Below the pieces are notes generated by a model. It was not told where the DNA came from. It worked only from the letters and a program-made list of their open reading frames with translations, and ran no database searches. Below are positions 15,170 to 24,681 of a stretch of 63,444 bases of DNA, one piece after another; within the stretch, counting starts at the first letter, position 1; the number at the start of each line of letters is the position of its first letter. Location: positions 1-63,444 of the IMG/VR virus record IMGVR_UViG_3300044846_000637. One strand, written 5' to 3'. This stretch comes from a virus. The position numbers and the translations under genes were made by a program.

Positions 15170-18046
15170 ATGAACCAACAATTTTTCGAGAAAGTATTAC
15201 CTACGCAGGGCAACATTTGTGTGGTGGGTATCAAAGAAGGGGCTGTACGTCCTAAGTTCTTTGGTTACATCGACGAGGCCATCGAGCAGATGGAAGCGTT
15301 TGATAGAGATGACTACAACACATTTTTTGCGCTTGGGACATTTGAAGGCTATCAACGTAAGGCGAACGCCTGTCTCTACCTGAAGTCATTCTTCATTGAC
15401 CTCGACTGTGGTGAAGGCAAGCCCTATGCCACATGGGAAGACGGTCTAACAGCGCTTCACACCTTCCTGACACGAACTTCTTTGCCTCAGCCGATCATGG
15501 TGAACTCAGGCCGTGGCATCCATGCCTACTGGCCGTTCACTGAAGACGTTGAAGTTGATGCGTGGAAACCGTACGCCGAGAAGTTTAAGCAGTTCTGCCT
15601 AGACAACGAGCTGTATATAGACGAGGTTGTAACAGCAGATGCCGCACGGATTCTGCGGTGCCCCGATACACGTAACCTGAAAGGTGCGCCGCTACCTGTC
15701 GAAGTAATTCAGGACGCTGAACCCAATCCGTTCGGCTTGTACGAAGAACTTCTTGGCACAGTTGAAAAGCCGTTCGACCTTACTCAAGTCGAAAAGGGGC
15801 TAGACGACGAGACCAAAGCGCTGTTCGACAAGATGAACGGCAATTATGAATATGTATTTGACAAGCTGGCTGTCGCCAGCCTAGAAGGGATTGGTTGTGA
15901 ACAGATTAGACAAATCATCGTCAACGCCGCTAGTTGTCCAGAGCCGCTGTGGTACGCTGGAATATCTGTCGCCGCTCGGTGTATTGATGGCGCTTCAGCC
16001 ATACATAAATTATCCGAAGACCACCCCGGTTACACCGAAGAAGCAACAGAACGAAAAGCCGCACAGTCCCTTAAAGAAGCCACATGGTCCCACAGTTGCG
16101 ATGCCTTTGAGCGAGAGAACTCAGCAGGATGCAGTGGATGCCCACACCGAGGACGATTCGGAAAAGCAGGGCCTATTATGCTTGCCCGGAGTCTCAAGCT
16201 TGCTGAACTCGATGCAACAATCCCCGCTGAATCAGAACCTGAATTCGAGACCGAGACCCAAGGCGAAGCGGAACCAGTACGGGCCAACGAGGATACCAAA
16301 GATGTTTTAGTCTTTCCCGACTTCATCGCGCCCTACTTCCGACCGATCAACGGTGGTGTGTACTTTCAACCCCCACCAAGGATCACCAAGGACGGGAAGA
16401 AGATTCCCAATGATCCTGAGATGCTTGTGCCGAACGATCTGTACCCCACACAGCGCTTGTACAGCCCCCATGATGGCGAGTGCTTGATCATGCGCCTTGT
16501 GCTCCCGCATGACGCAACCAGAGAATTTCTTTTGCCTTTGAAAGACGTAACAACTCCAGACAAGCTCAAAGCAATTCTTGCATCAAACAGCGTTACGTTT
16601 GAACCAGCTCACGCCCCAAGACTGGCCAGCTACTTAATGAAGTGGGCCAGCTATCTAATCCAAACAAAGAGAGCAGACATCATGCGTATACAGCAGGGGT
16701 GGACAGAAGACCACAAGTCATTTGTACTCGGGACAAGTGAGATTTTTGCGAATGAGATAAGGCACTGCCCACCATCCCCGATGGCCAAGAACATTGTGCG
16801 CTACATCAAACAGGTAGGTACGTTTGAGCAGTGGCTCAAATCAGCGCGTTTGTTCAATGACCCCGGCTATGAGTTCCATGCGTTCGCTATGCTCTGCGGG
16901 TTTGCCACGCCATTGATGGAGTTCACCAACGTCAACGGTATCGTGCTATCGCTTTACGGCGAGTCTGGCACAGGCAAGACAGGCGCGTTGTACGGCGCTA
17001 TGAGTATCTGGGGAAACCCTGAAAGCCTGACAGTCAACGACGCAACTCCCAACGCGCTGACTCAGCGCATGATCACCTCAAAGAATATTACGTTCGGTCT
17101 TGATGAGCAGACCAACCTTGACGGCAAGGTAGCGTCTGATGTGGTCTACAAAACATCTGCGGGTCGCCCCAAGATTCGGTTGATGTCTTCAGCCAACCAA
17201 GAGCGGGAGTCTGAGTTCATCACGCGCCTGATCACCATCATCACATCAAACAACAGCCTTATCGACATCATCTCTACGTACAAGTCAAACACCACGGCAG
17301 AGGAAATGCGTATCCTTGAGCCGACCATAACCAAGCCAAATGTGCCGGGGTATGAGCTGACGCTTGAGCGCGGTATCGAGATGTTTGAGCAGCTCAAGAA
17401 CAACTACGGCCATGCAGGTACGCCCTACATCCAAGAGGTGCTTAGGATCGGGCCAGAGGAACTATTGCGCCGCATCAAGATCGCGCACATGCACGTATCT
17501 GACAAGTACACCAACAGCGGTGAGTATCGCTTCCTGTCCAACCTGATCGTTGGCGTCATGCTTGCTGAGCGCATTTTGCGCGACATGGACATGCTTCACT
17601 TCAACATGGACCGAATCATGGAAGTGGTAGGCAAGGAATTTAACCGCATCATCGCTGGTAAGAAACGGGCCGATGCTGATGACAGGGGTGACGTGTTGGG
17701 TGACTTTATCAACAAGAACATTCAGAATATGTTGGTGGTCCACGACCATAAGGTTAAGGTCACACCGCGCGGCCCCCTGTACATCAGGGCTGAGGTGGAC
17801 AGCAGTCACATCTACATCTCTACGTCTGCGCTCAAGCAGTATCTGCATGAGATCAAGTTGGGTATCAAGGACTTCGAGAAGCGCCTATCTGACTCAGGTG
17901 TACTGCTCGGCAAGATTCGCAAGCAGATGGCCTCGGGGTGGAACGATGCAGTGGGTAGCACCAATGTACAGGCGTACATGATTCAATCAGACATCTCTCA
18001 CTTGTTCCCTAAAGAGATCATTGCAGATGAGCAAAAAGCCAATTGA
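15170..18046 (+). CDS. Primase-helicase (AEP-like primase plus SF3/DUF927-like ATPase)
   Basis: A 958-aa replication initiator. The N-terminal part has archaeo-eukaryotic primase features: FIDLDCG (D77, D79), SGRGIHAYWPF (H118), and ARILRCPDTRNLKG. A Cys-bearing segment (about 305-325, CDAFERENSAGCSGCPHRG) may bind zinc. The C-terminal half is a DUF927-like ATPase with Walker A GESGTGKT at 597-604 and acidic motif FGLDEQTN. It should unwind and prime DNA for the family A polymerase. The start is weakly marked; ATG 15170 is the first in frame. Confidence 0.9.
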   Translation: MNQQFFEKVLPTQGNICVVGIKEGAVRPKFFGYIDEAIEQMEAFDRDDYNTFFALGTFEGYQRKANACLYLKSFFIDLDCGEGKPYATWEDGLTALHTFLTRTSLPQPIMVNSGRGIHAYWPFTEDVEVDAWKPYAEKFKQFCLDNELYIDEVVTADAARILRCPDTRNLKGAPLPVEVIQDAEPNPFGLYEELLGTVEKPFDLTQVEKGLDDETKALFDKMNGNYEYVFDKLAVASLEGIGCEQIRQIIVNAASCPEPLWYAGISVAARCIDGASAIHKLSEDHPGYTEEATERKAAQSLKEATWSHSCDAFERENSAGCSGCPHRGRFGKAGPIMLARSLKLAELDATIPAESEPEFETETQGEAEPVRANEDTKDVLVFPDFIAPYFRPINGGVYFQPPPRITKDGKKIPNDPEMLVPNDLYPTQRLYSPHDGECLIMRLVLPHDATREFLLPLKDVTTPDKLKAILASNSVTFEPAHAPRLASYLMKWASYLIQTKRADIMRIQQGWTEDHKSFVLGTSEIFANEIRHCPPSPMAKNIVRYIKQVGTFEQWLKSARLFNDPGYEFHAFAMLCGFATPLMEFTNVNGIVLSLYGESGTGKTGALYGAMSIWGNPESLTVNDATPNALTQRMITSKNITFGLDEQTNLDGKVASDVVYKTSAGRPKIRLMSSANQERESEFITRLITIITSNNSLIDIISTYKSNTTAEEMRILEPTITKPNVPGYELTLERGIEMFEQLKNNYGHAGTPYIQEVLRIGPEELLRRIKIAHMHVSDKYTNSGEYRFLSNLIVGVMLAERILRDMDMLHFNMDRIMEVVGKEFNRIIAGKKRADADDRGDVLGDFINKNIQNMLVVHDHKVKVTPRGPLYIRAEVDSSHIYISTSALKQYLHEIKLGIKDFEKRLSDSGVLLGKIRKQMASGWNDAVGSTNVQAYMIQSDISHLFPKEIIADEQKAN

Positions 18047-18248
18047 ACCCGCGCCAGTAGACGAGCCTGAGTGGGTGTTCCCCTACGAATTTATGAACGT
18101 AGGGGACAGTTTCTTTATACCCACAATGCGCCCGTCCCATATGGTCTACATCATCGACGTAACCTCAAAGAAAGTTAAAGTCAAGATGAAGGCGTACCCT
18201 AGCCACAAAGACAATGTTCTTGGGGTTAGGGCGTGGCGTATCAGTTAG
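18027..18248 (+). CDS. Hypothetical protein, 73 aa
   Basis: ATG 18027 lies inside the end of the primase gene; TTG 18021 is an alternative. Small and beta-rich in appearance (FMNVGDSFFIP..HMVYIID), no known domain. Its stop overlaps the stop of the late operon's last gene on the other strand, so both transcription blocks meet here without a spacer. Confidence 0.65.
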   Translation: MSKKPIEPAPVDEPEWVFPYEFMNVGDSFFIPTMRPSHMVYIIDVTSKKVKVKMKAYPSHKDNVLGVRAWRIS

Positions 18249-21200
18249 GGCTTAACTTCGTACGCCTCAAACATGTTCAAGAGGTTGCGTTTTACAAGGT
18301 TCTGCGCCTGAACAGTGTTTTTCACAAGCTCACTACGCTCTTTAGGTGTCAGCCCTTGCATGCGGCGGTAGACGTTTGCTTGTTCCCGCAGGTCGCGTAG
18401 TGTCCCGTTGACTTGTTTGTCGTACGAATTAACCAACGCTATATGCAGGGGGTTGTCTTCTACGTAATCAACGTACCGGTCGGGGCTTTTGGCCTTAAGC
18501 GAGTTAAGTCTTTTCTTTATGTCCAAAATTTTATTCTCAACATTTGAGAACTCACGAGCGTCTATGTTGGACGGAGCGCCAAAGAAGCTATCAAACATAA
18601 CAGTGTCGGTCTTTGGATTGAACTCTTTGTCCCCCGCAGCTACCATACCAATGTTCATTGCGCCAGCGCCCAGACGGGATACGCCATCCAGATAGTTGTT
18701 AGCAAAGAAATAAAGCGTATTTGGGCTTATGTCGATACCACCAGTCGTGGCTTCATACAACGCGCGTGCCGCAGACTTATACATTTCAGGGATGTTGTCA
18801 CCCCCTGTGTACGCATCACCAAATCGTGACTGACGGTTGTTGTAAATCTCACGGCCCAGACCATCCAAGTTCATAGTCCACTCAAGGAAGGGGCGCAAAA
18901 CGCTCGGCAATGCTGAGTCCATCAACCACGCGGCTGGCTGATCCATAGGATTGATACGCGAGACAGGCAAAGGCAGGAACGAGTCCATGCCAATAAGTGC
19001 CGTGTTAGTCAGCGCATCTTTTATAGATGTATTACCCATGCCGACAGAAGCCATTTGCGCCCCCGCCGCTGCAAACGCACCAAGACCAAAGCCCCAAGGC
19101 ATCTGGAATATGACATCCTTACCCAGTATTTCAAAATGGAATCGTGCGTAGCGCGACCAACGCGATGCGTCATCAGTAGCCACTTTGTTGCGCCCTTGAT
19201 CGTCATCGTCAGCCAACATGTAGGCCATACCATAGATCGCTGCCCCCATACCCAACAACCCCAGAGTCATAGCTTTAGCAGCATCGTGCTGTTTCTTGTA
19301 CTCGGCTTTGAATTTCTTTACAGCTTCTTTGTCATTACGCACACTCAAAGGCAGATCGGCCATTGCTGATTCTTCGCCACGGAACATAGGTTCCAACGCC
19401 TCAACCGCGCGAACAGCGCCAGTAGCAGCGGGCCGGAAGAACATGAACATTGCACCAGCAGCGCGGCCCCACTCGCCCACTTGTTCAAAGTTAGCCAGAT
19501 TCTTTGCGTAGCCAGCGGCTTTCTTAGACGCCTCACTCGCGCTCATACCTTGCGCCGTGAACTGCGACTTAGTGATCTCATACGCAGCAGTACGGCTAGC
19601 CAATTCAAACATGTCGTTCCAGATGTCTAGAACCTTATTGACAGCAGCCCCGGCCTTTTGCAGCTTGTTGCTAGAAAGATCGCGCTGAAGTTCTTGCTGT
19701 TGCGACTTGGAAGAGATTCCCTGCAAGTACGACACCTTACCGCCGATTTGGATGTACTCGTACATCGCGGCGATATATGGGTCCTTCTTGGCCAGACGTG
19801 CGATCTCGTCAAACTTACCAGTCTCATACAGACGGGCAACCTTTAGAGCCTTGAACATGCCACCGTTTACCACTTTGGCAGCAACAGCACCAATGTATTG
19901 CGCAGCAACTTTGGGCCCCATTTCAGCGCCCAACATAAAGGCGTTGGTCAGCGCATCGCGCACAAAGTTCATTGGAGCAAATGCCACGTTGTAGCGCGTG
20001 TGCATCTGACCCATCTTGCTAGTCAACCAGTTCAGCCCGTCAATCAACGGTTGAGAATCTTGATAAGTGCGCTTGATAGCTTCGCGCTGGTCTCTGTCGC
20101 TCAACTGAATGACATCAATCGTGCCGTCCGGGTTGTAATGGAACACAAAGTTTGGGCCGGTTATCGGTACTTCGTTGTTGTCGATCTTGACCGTCATGTT
20201 TGGAATACGCTGGCGGTCTGCAAACGGGATGTTTTTAGCCACCACGGAGCCATACAACAGCTTGTCTTCAACCGCATTCATGATGGACAGAGTTACGTCC
20301 TTGCGTCCAGCACGCATGGCGGCTCGCGTGGCATCCACCATAGACTGAATCAAAGAGTTATCGGCCTCAGTCTCACGACCTTCAAACGGATTCTGGGATT
20401 CCTGATAGTCCTTACCGGTGCGGGGGCCGCTGAAATCCAACAGCTCGTCATTTTTTCCAATGTAGTGTTGTCTACCTTTAAGGGGGATGTAGTTTTCCCA
20501 GCCATAAAAGTCCACAACGCTTTGCACAGGCTTAGACCAGTAGTTGGATTCTTTATCCAACTCACGCGTGGCTTTATGTAGCCCTTGCATCGCCTTCATT
20601 GCAGCGTCTACTACGCCTTTGACTTCTGGGGTGTAAAGGTCTTTTTTAAGTTGCTCAATCACTGCGGGGGAGTGTTCACCTACTACGTTGTAATCTTTGG
20701 AGTCGCGGTCAACAGATGTATAGCCGCTTGGTTCAGCGCCGTTGATACCCGAAAAACCCGTGGGGTCAGCGTACTTGGCCACAACATCGTTCAGCGTAGT
20801 ACGTAATTCTTTGATCTGACTTACGTTCAGCTTACCAGAGAAGACGGCGTCCATTGCGCGAATACGGAACTCAGAAGGAGCAATGTTAAGAGTAGTGCCC
20901 CCCGGCAGTGTGATGGCTTGCTTGTCTTTGTTCAGCGGTACATTGAGCATGTACTTCACATCACGGCGCTCACCCTCGTGCATCGCCATTCCAATGACGT
21001 GCAAGTCACGCGCGGCTTCCTCAATCGTTTTGCCTGTTTTCTTTGCGTAGTCATTGATTGCTTCGCGCAGTTTGGCAGCGGACGGCTCAACACGAGTAAG
21101 GAATAAATCTCGCGCAATACCAGAAGACCGCACGATTGAGTTGTAGACCGCGTTTATTTTTGGGCCGTCAAAAATAACCTTACCGGCACGCACGGCAGCG

Positions 21201-24200
21201 TCTTCAAGACGTTTGATAGCGTCACGGCTGTTCTGAAACTTCTTCTTAAGAAGGTTGTACGCTTTGCGAGTCGTGTATTGTTCCCGAATCTTAGAGACCG
21301 TGGACAGCGTAGGTAGCGCGTTACTCTTAAGAACGTCTTCAGTAGTCGAAGATAAATCTTCCGCTTTTTTCCGTTGCTGTTTTGCAGGTAGTGGGGCGCG
21401 TTCAATCCGTTCTGTGGACGGAGTGGCGATTGACTCAAACGCTTGAAAGATTTCAAGCAACGCACTGCGCGCTTCGTAGTTGGTTTTCTGTCCCTGAAAC
21501 ATCTTATTGGTCAGGCCAAGGACGCCAAGCACGCTGTTCATAAATTCAGACCATGCTGATTTTATTTCAGGCAGGATCGTCGGCAAGGTAACTATCTTGT
21601 TCCCTTGTTTAGCGTCTAATTTGACGTTATCCAAAGCTTCTTGGAAAAATTTATCTGTCAACGCATAAGACACAAACTCAAGCAAGTTTTCAAACGCATC
21701 GGGGTAGCTGTCCCCCAACGTGTCACTTGCGCGGTCCATCAAATCCTCAAGCATCTCAGCAGCTTCGATCTGTGCCTCAGTCAACCCTTTGAGGTTGCCC
21801 TTCTCATACTGGTCGAGCACTTTGACGGTAGCGGCGTGCACAAACTCGTGCAGCAGAATCGCATCGGTTAGACCTTCTGCCGTTACATAGATAGTGTCGG
21901 TCTTAGGGTCGTACTCAGCAAGACGACCTTTAGGCAGATTTTCTACGTACTCAATTTTGGTCTTCAGCTTAAGGTTAAAAATTACTTGCGCAATTGCACG
22001 CTGCAACTTGTTCTTAGCTTGCGTACGCAGGTAGTTCAGCACGTTCTCAGTGTTACCAGCTTTGACTTGTTTAGCCGCCTCGCTAGGTATAAATGCGTCA
22101 CGCTTGATGCGTTCAACGGGAGAGGTAGGGCCATCTCCTTCTTCCGCCTTACGTTGATTTTGTTTACGCTGCTCTTGCGCCGCTGCAATTTCGTTTTGAG
22201 CTTTCTCGTAGGACTTGAGCTCAGTCTCTTGCAGCGCGGATTTTTCGTCTGTTCTTTGCGCACCCCTACGTTCACTGATTGAACGCGCTAGATTGCCAAA
22301 CGCCGCGTCAATGTTCTCTACAGTAGGGTCGATGGTCTTGCCGTTCTTCTTACGGTACTTCAGGTCTTGTTTAAACTTAGCTTTTTCATCGGCAGTAAGT
22401 TCAGAGTATGGTGGCAGTGACAAGCCTGTCTTTTTGTTGTACGCAGTGCGCTGTGTCTCGTAGAGACCTTCTTCACGGTTGCCTTTTACTTCGCCAGTTG
22501 ATGTACGCTCTTTTCTAGCGGTGTAGCGATTCAACGCTTCCAGCGCTTTTTGACGCCCCAACGGAGTAATTTGACCAAGCTCGTTGGTGGTCAGATTATC
22601 AAGGTACACACGCTTCTGATCAGCAGTCAGCCGGTCCCACTCACGCAACTGCTCACGCTTTGCATTCAGTGCGTCAAGCGTTGCCTTCAACTGCGCCGCG
22701 CGTTCGGCTTCTGGCACTACATCTGTATCTTGCTCGCGCTTGAGCACGCTGTCTGAGTCAACGCCGTTGCGCTCCAGCATCTCTTCAAGTGCGCCAAGCT
22801 TCTCGCCTTCCCAGCCGAACTGTGGCGACAAGTTACCCTTCTCGGCTTCTTCAATGAAGTTTTGCGCGTCGTCATCGTAGACAACGGTTTTGCGTTCTTC
22901 ATTAAACTTCTCACCAATCCGTTTTTCAGTTTCAGCAAGTTGAGCATCTATTTCGTCTTGCTGGATGTCACGCAGATCAATCCCCAACGCTTCAGCTTGT
23001 ACCTTGCGTTTGTTAAGAAGTTCTTGGCGCGGCTCAGTTATTGTTGTTCCGGTTGCTGCTTGCGGTTTTTTCGGTTTTGTTTCGACGGTTTCAGCGGTTT
23101 TAGTGCCACTTGTGGTCTCCGTTGGTTGGATTATTGCAGGGGTTGTTGATCCTTCTCCCGTAGCAGACACTGTAGCATCCGTTCCAGTAGAAACCACTCC
23201 ATCTCGTTTAAGTGTTTCAGTTCCTGCGGTGGTGGAAAGTTCGTCGGCTGTAGGTGCAGATATTGCAGCGCCGACTCCATCTGCGTCTGTGTCAGGTCCT
23301 GTAACATCTTCTTCTCCGGTAGGAGGTGCTTGGGTGAGCGCATCGATCTGTGCTTTTACTTTCTTTTGCTTTTGCCTTTTATTGTTCAGCAAGCCCCGCT
23401 CTTTGTTAGTCAAGCTAACACCACGAGCCTCCATCTCTTTGATTTCAGCTTCGCGTTTGTCGTAGTCAGCCTGCAACGCTTCCGCGTCTGGGCTAGTTTG
23501 TGGTGCGGGCTTGTCAGCAAAAAGATCGGCAAGAGAAGTAATGGCAGTTTCTTGTTCTTGGGTAGGGGTAGTCGTCTGATCTTGTTGCTGAGTAGTGTCA
23601 GTCGTCTGATCAACGCTAGTTTGGATATCTCTTGTAGGAGCGCGACCAGCCAGCAAACCAGCGCCACCACCCATACCAGCAGCGCCCAACGTGGCCATGG
23701 CAGCAGTTTGGCCCGTACCTGCCAGTAATTCGCGGTCGAGGCCAGCTTGCTGAGCAGCAACGTTTTGCGCAACGCGCCCGCCAACCTCTTCAATGTTCTC
23801 GCCGGGAATTTCTTTGAGACCAGTTACAACGCCTGTACCGATGCGGCCACCAGTAATCTTCTTACCAGCCAGAATTTCTTCCAATGCTTTACCACCGGGT
23901 AGGAATCTGTTGGCCAAGACAGACAGACCATATCCCGCTACACCCGCAGCCCGCGCCTTGTTAATAGTCTCTGCCGCTGCGCGTTCAGGAGACATCCCCG
24001 AGTCTGTAAGTTCTTTGAAAATTTCGTCGTATGCACCAGCACCTACATCAGCACCCTGCATTACAGCGCCAGTCTGAATAGCAGCGGTAGTACCAGCCTT
24101 GACAGCCTTCTGGGTAGCCAAACGCTTAGCAGCTTCTTCCGCTGCACCGCGCGCAGCGGCTGCGCTCATCACGCCCCGCTTGGCGATATAGCCAGCACCG

Positions 24201-24673
24201 CCGCCAGCCAAAATCATTGGTATGAGTTGAGGTACTTGTTCTGCGAGGAAGCTAGTGAGCAAAGCTGGGTCTGTAATTGTTTCTCCGAGGGCGGCCTTGA
24301 ACGCAGCAAACTGACCTTCTTTTTCGGCTTCTTCCACCTTTGTGGTACGAGCAGCTTCACGGGCCTTCAGACCCTTAGACTTCATTTCTTCACCGTATTT
24401 GGTGATGTCTTCCCCGAGACCCAATGAGCCAGTCTTAGAGAAATCGCCCGTGGCTAGACCGTAGAGCTGCCCCGGCAGTTGAACAAGGCTACCAACACCA
24501 GAAACGATGCCAGCACCAACGTCTTTAAAGGCTTCGCCAGTTGTACGTTCTGTAGACGGGGCCTGCGCTACGCTTTGCCTATGCGTGTAGTTTGCCCACT
24601 GCCAAGCTGTGTTGGGGTCCGGAGCGTCTACTTCGTATGTTTTACCACCAACATCTACTTCGTATGTGGGCAT
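18245..24673 (-). CDS. Giant polyvalent virion protein (zincin metallopeptidase and LPD38-like region)
   Basis: 2142 aa, last gene of the late operon. Residues 60-250 are Gly/Ala-rich with amphipathic or membrane-like helices (LIPMILAGGGAGYIAKRG). A long charged, Gln/Thr/Lys-rich region follows to about 900. A zincin motif HEFVH is at 942-946 (ILLHEFVHAAT), with NLLEFVSYALT downstream as likely third-ligand region. The stretch around 1680-1770 (FELASRTAAYEITKSQF, AKNLANFEQVG, FMFFRPAATG) matches large polyvalent protein-associated domain 38. Such proteins are packed in the capsid and injected with DNA to act on host targets. The N-terminal 30 residues (YEVDVGGKTYEVDAPDPNTA) are a common start module. 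Confidence 0.82.
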   Translation of the reverse strand: MPTYEVDVGGKTYEVDAPDPNTAWQWANYTHRQSVAQAPSTERTTGEAFKDVGAGIVSGVGSLVQLPGQLYGLATGDFSKTGSLGLGEDITKYGEEMKSKGLKAREAARTTKVEEAEKEGQFAAFKAALGETITDPALLTSFLAEQVPQLIPMILAGGGAGYIAKRGVMSAAAARGAAEEAAKRLATQKAVKAGTTAAIQTGAVMQGADVGAGAYDEIFKELTDSGMSPERAAAETINKARAAGVAGYGLSVLANRFLPGGKALEEILAGKKITGGRIGTGVVTGLKEIPGENIEEVGGRVAQNVAAQQAGLDRELLAGTGQTAAMATLGAAGMGGGAGLLAGRAPTRDIQTSVDQTTDTTQQQDQTTTPTQEQETAITSLADLFADKPAPQTSPDAEALQADYDKREAEIKEMEARGVSLTNKERGLLNNKRQKQKKVKAQIDALTQAPPTGEEDVTGPDTDADGVGAAISAPTADELSTTAGTETLKRDGVVSTGTDATVSATGEGSTTPAIIQPTETTSGTKTAETVETKPKKPQAATGTTITEPRQELLNKRKVQAEALGIDLRDIQQDEIDAQLAETEKRIGEKFNEERKTVVYDDDAQNFIEEAEKGNLSPQFGWEGEKLGALEEMLERNGVDSDSVLKREQDTDVVPEAERAAQLKATLDALNAKREQLREWDRLTADQKRVYLDNLTTNELGQITPLGRQKALEALNRYTARKERTSTGEVKGNREEGLYETQRTAYNKKTGLSLPPYSELTADEKAKFKQDLKYRKKNGKTIDPTVENIDAAFGNLARSISERRGAQRTDEKSALQETELKSYEKAQNEIAAAQEQRKQNQRKAEEGDGPTSPVERIKRDAFIPSEAAKQVKAGNTENVLNYLRTQAKNKLQRAIAQVIFNLKLKTKIEYVENLPKGRLAEYDPKTDTIYVTAEGLTDAILLHEFVHAATVKVLDQYEKGNLKGLTEAQIEAAEMLEDLMDRASDTLGDSYPDAFENLLEFVSYALTDKFFQEALDNVKLDAKQGNKIVTLPTILPEIKSAWSEFMNSVLGVLGLTNKMFQGQKTNYEARSALLEIFQAFESIATPSTERIERAPLPAKQQRKKAEDLSSTTEDVLKSNALPTLSTVSKIREQYTTRKAYNLLKKKFQNSRDAIKRLEDAAVRAGKVIFDGPKINAVYNSIVRSSGIARDLFLTRVEPSAAKLREAINDYAKKTGKTIEEAARDLHVIGMAMHEGERRDVKYMLNVPLNKDKQAITLPGGTTLNIAPSEFRIRAMDAVFSGKLNVSQIKELRTTLNDVVAKYADPTGFSGINGAEPSGYTSVDRDSKDYNVVGEHSPAVIEQLKKDLYTPEVKGVVDAAMKAMQGLHKATRELDKESNYWSKPVQSVVDFYGWENYIPLKGRQHYIGKNDELLDFSGPRTGKDYQESQNPFEGRETEADNSLIQSMVDATRAAMRAGRKDVTLSIMNAVEDKLLYGSVVAKNIPFADRQRIPNMTVKIDNNEVPITGPNFVFHYNPDGTIDVIQLSDRDQREAIKRTYQDSQPLIDGLNWLTSKMGQMHTRYNVAFAPMNFVRDALTNAFMLGAEMGPKVAAQYIGAVAAKVVNGGMFKALKVARLYETGKFDEIARLAKKDPYIAAMYEYIQIGGKVSYLQGISSKSQQQELQRDLSSNKLQKAGAAVNKVLDIWNDMFELASRTAAYEITKSQFTAQGMSASEASKKAAGYAKNLANFEQVGEWGRAAGAMFMFFRPAATGAVRAVEALEPMFRGEESAMADLPLSVRNDKEAVKKFKAEYKKQHDAAKAMTLGLLGMGAAIYGMAYMLADDDDQGRNKVATDDASRWSRYARFHFEILGKDVIFQMPWGFGLGAFAAAGAQMASVGMGNTSIKDALTNTALIGMDSFLPLPVSRINPMDQPAAWLMDSALPSVLRPFLEWTMNLDGLGREIYNNRQSRFGDAYTGGDNIPEMYKSAARALYEATTGGIDISPNTLYFFANNYLDGVSRLGAGAMNIGMVAAGDKEFNPKTDTVMFDSFFGAPSNIDAREFSNVENKILDIKKRLNSLKAKSPDRYVDYVEDNPLHIALVNSYDKQVNGTLRDLREQANVYRRMQGLTPKERSELVKNTVQAQNLVKRNLLNMFEAYEVKP

Positions 24674-24681
24674 TCTTCACC

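Noticed and set aside
18245-18248. Terminator between the convergent transcription blocks
   Set aside because: The two stop codons overlap and no hairpin with T run is seen nearby; the blocks seem to run into each other.
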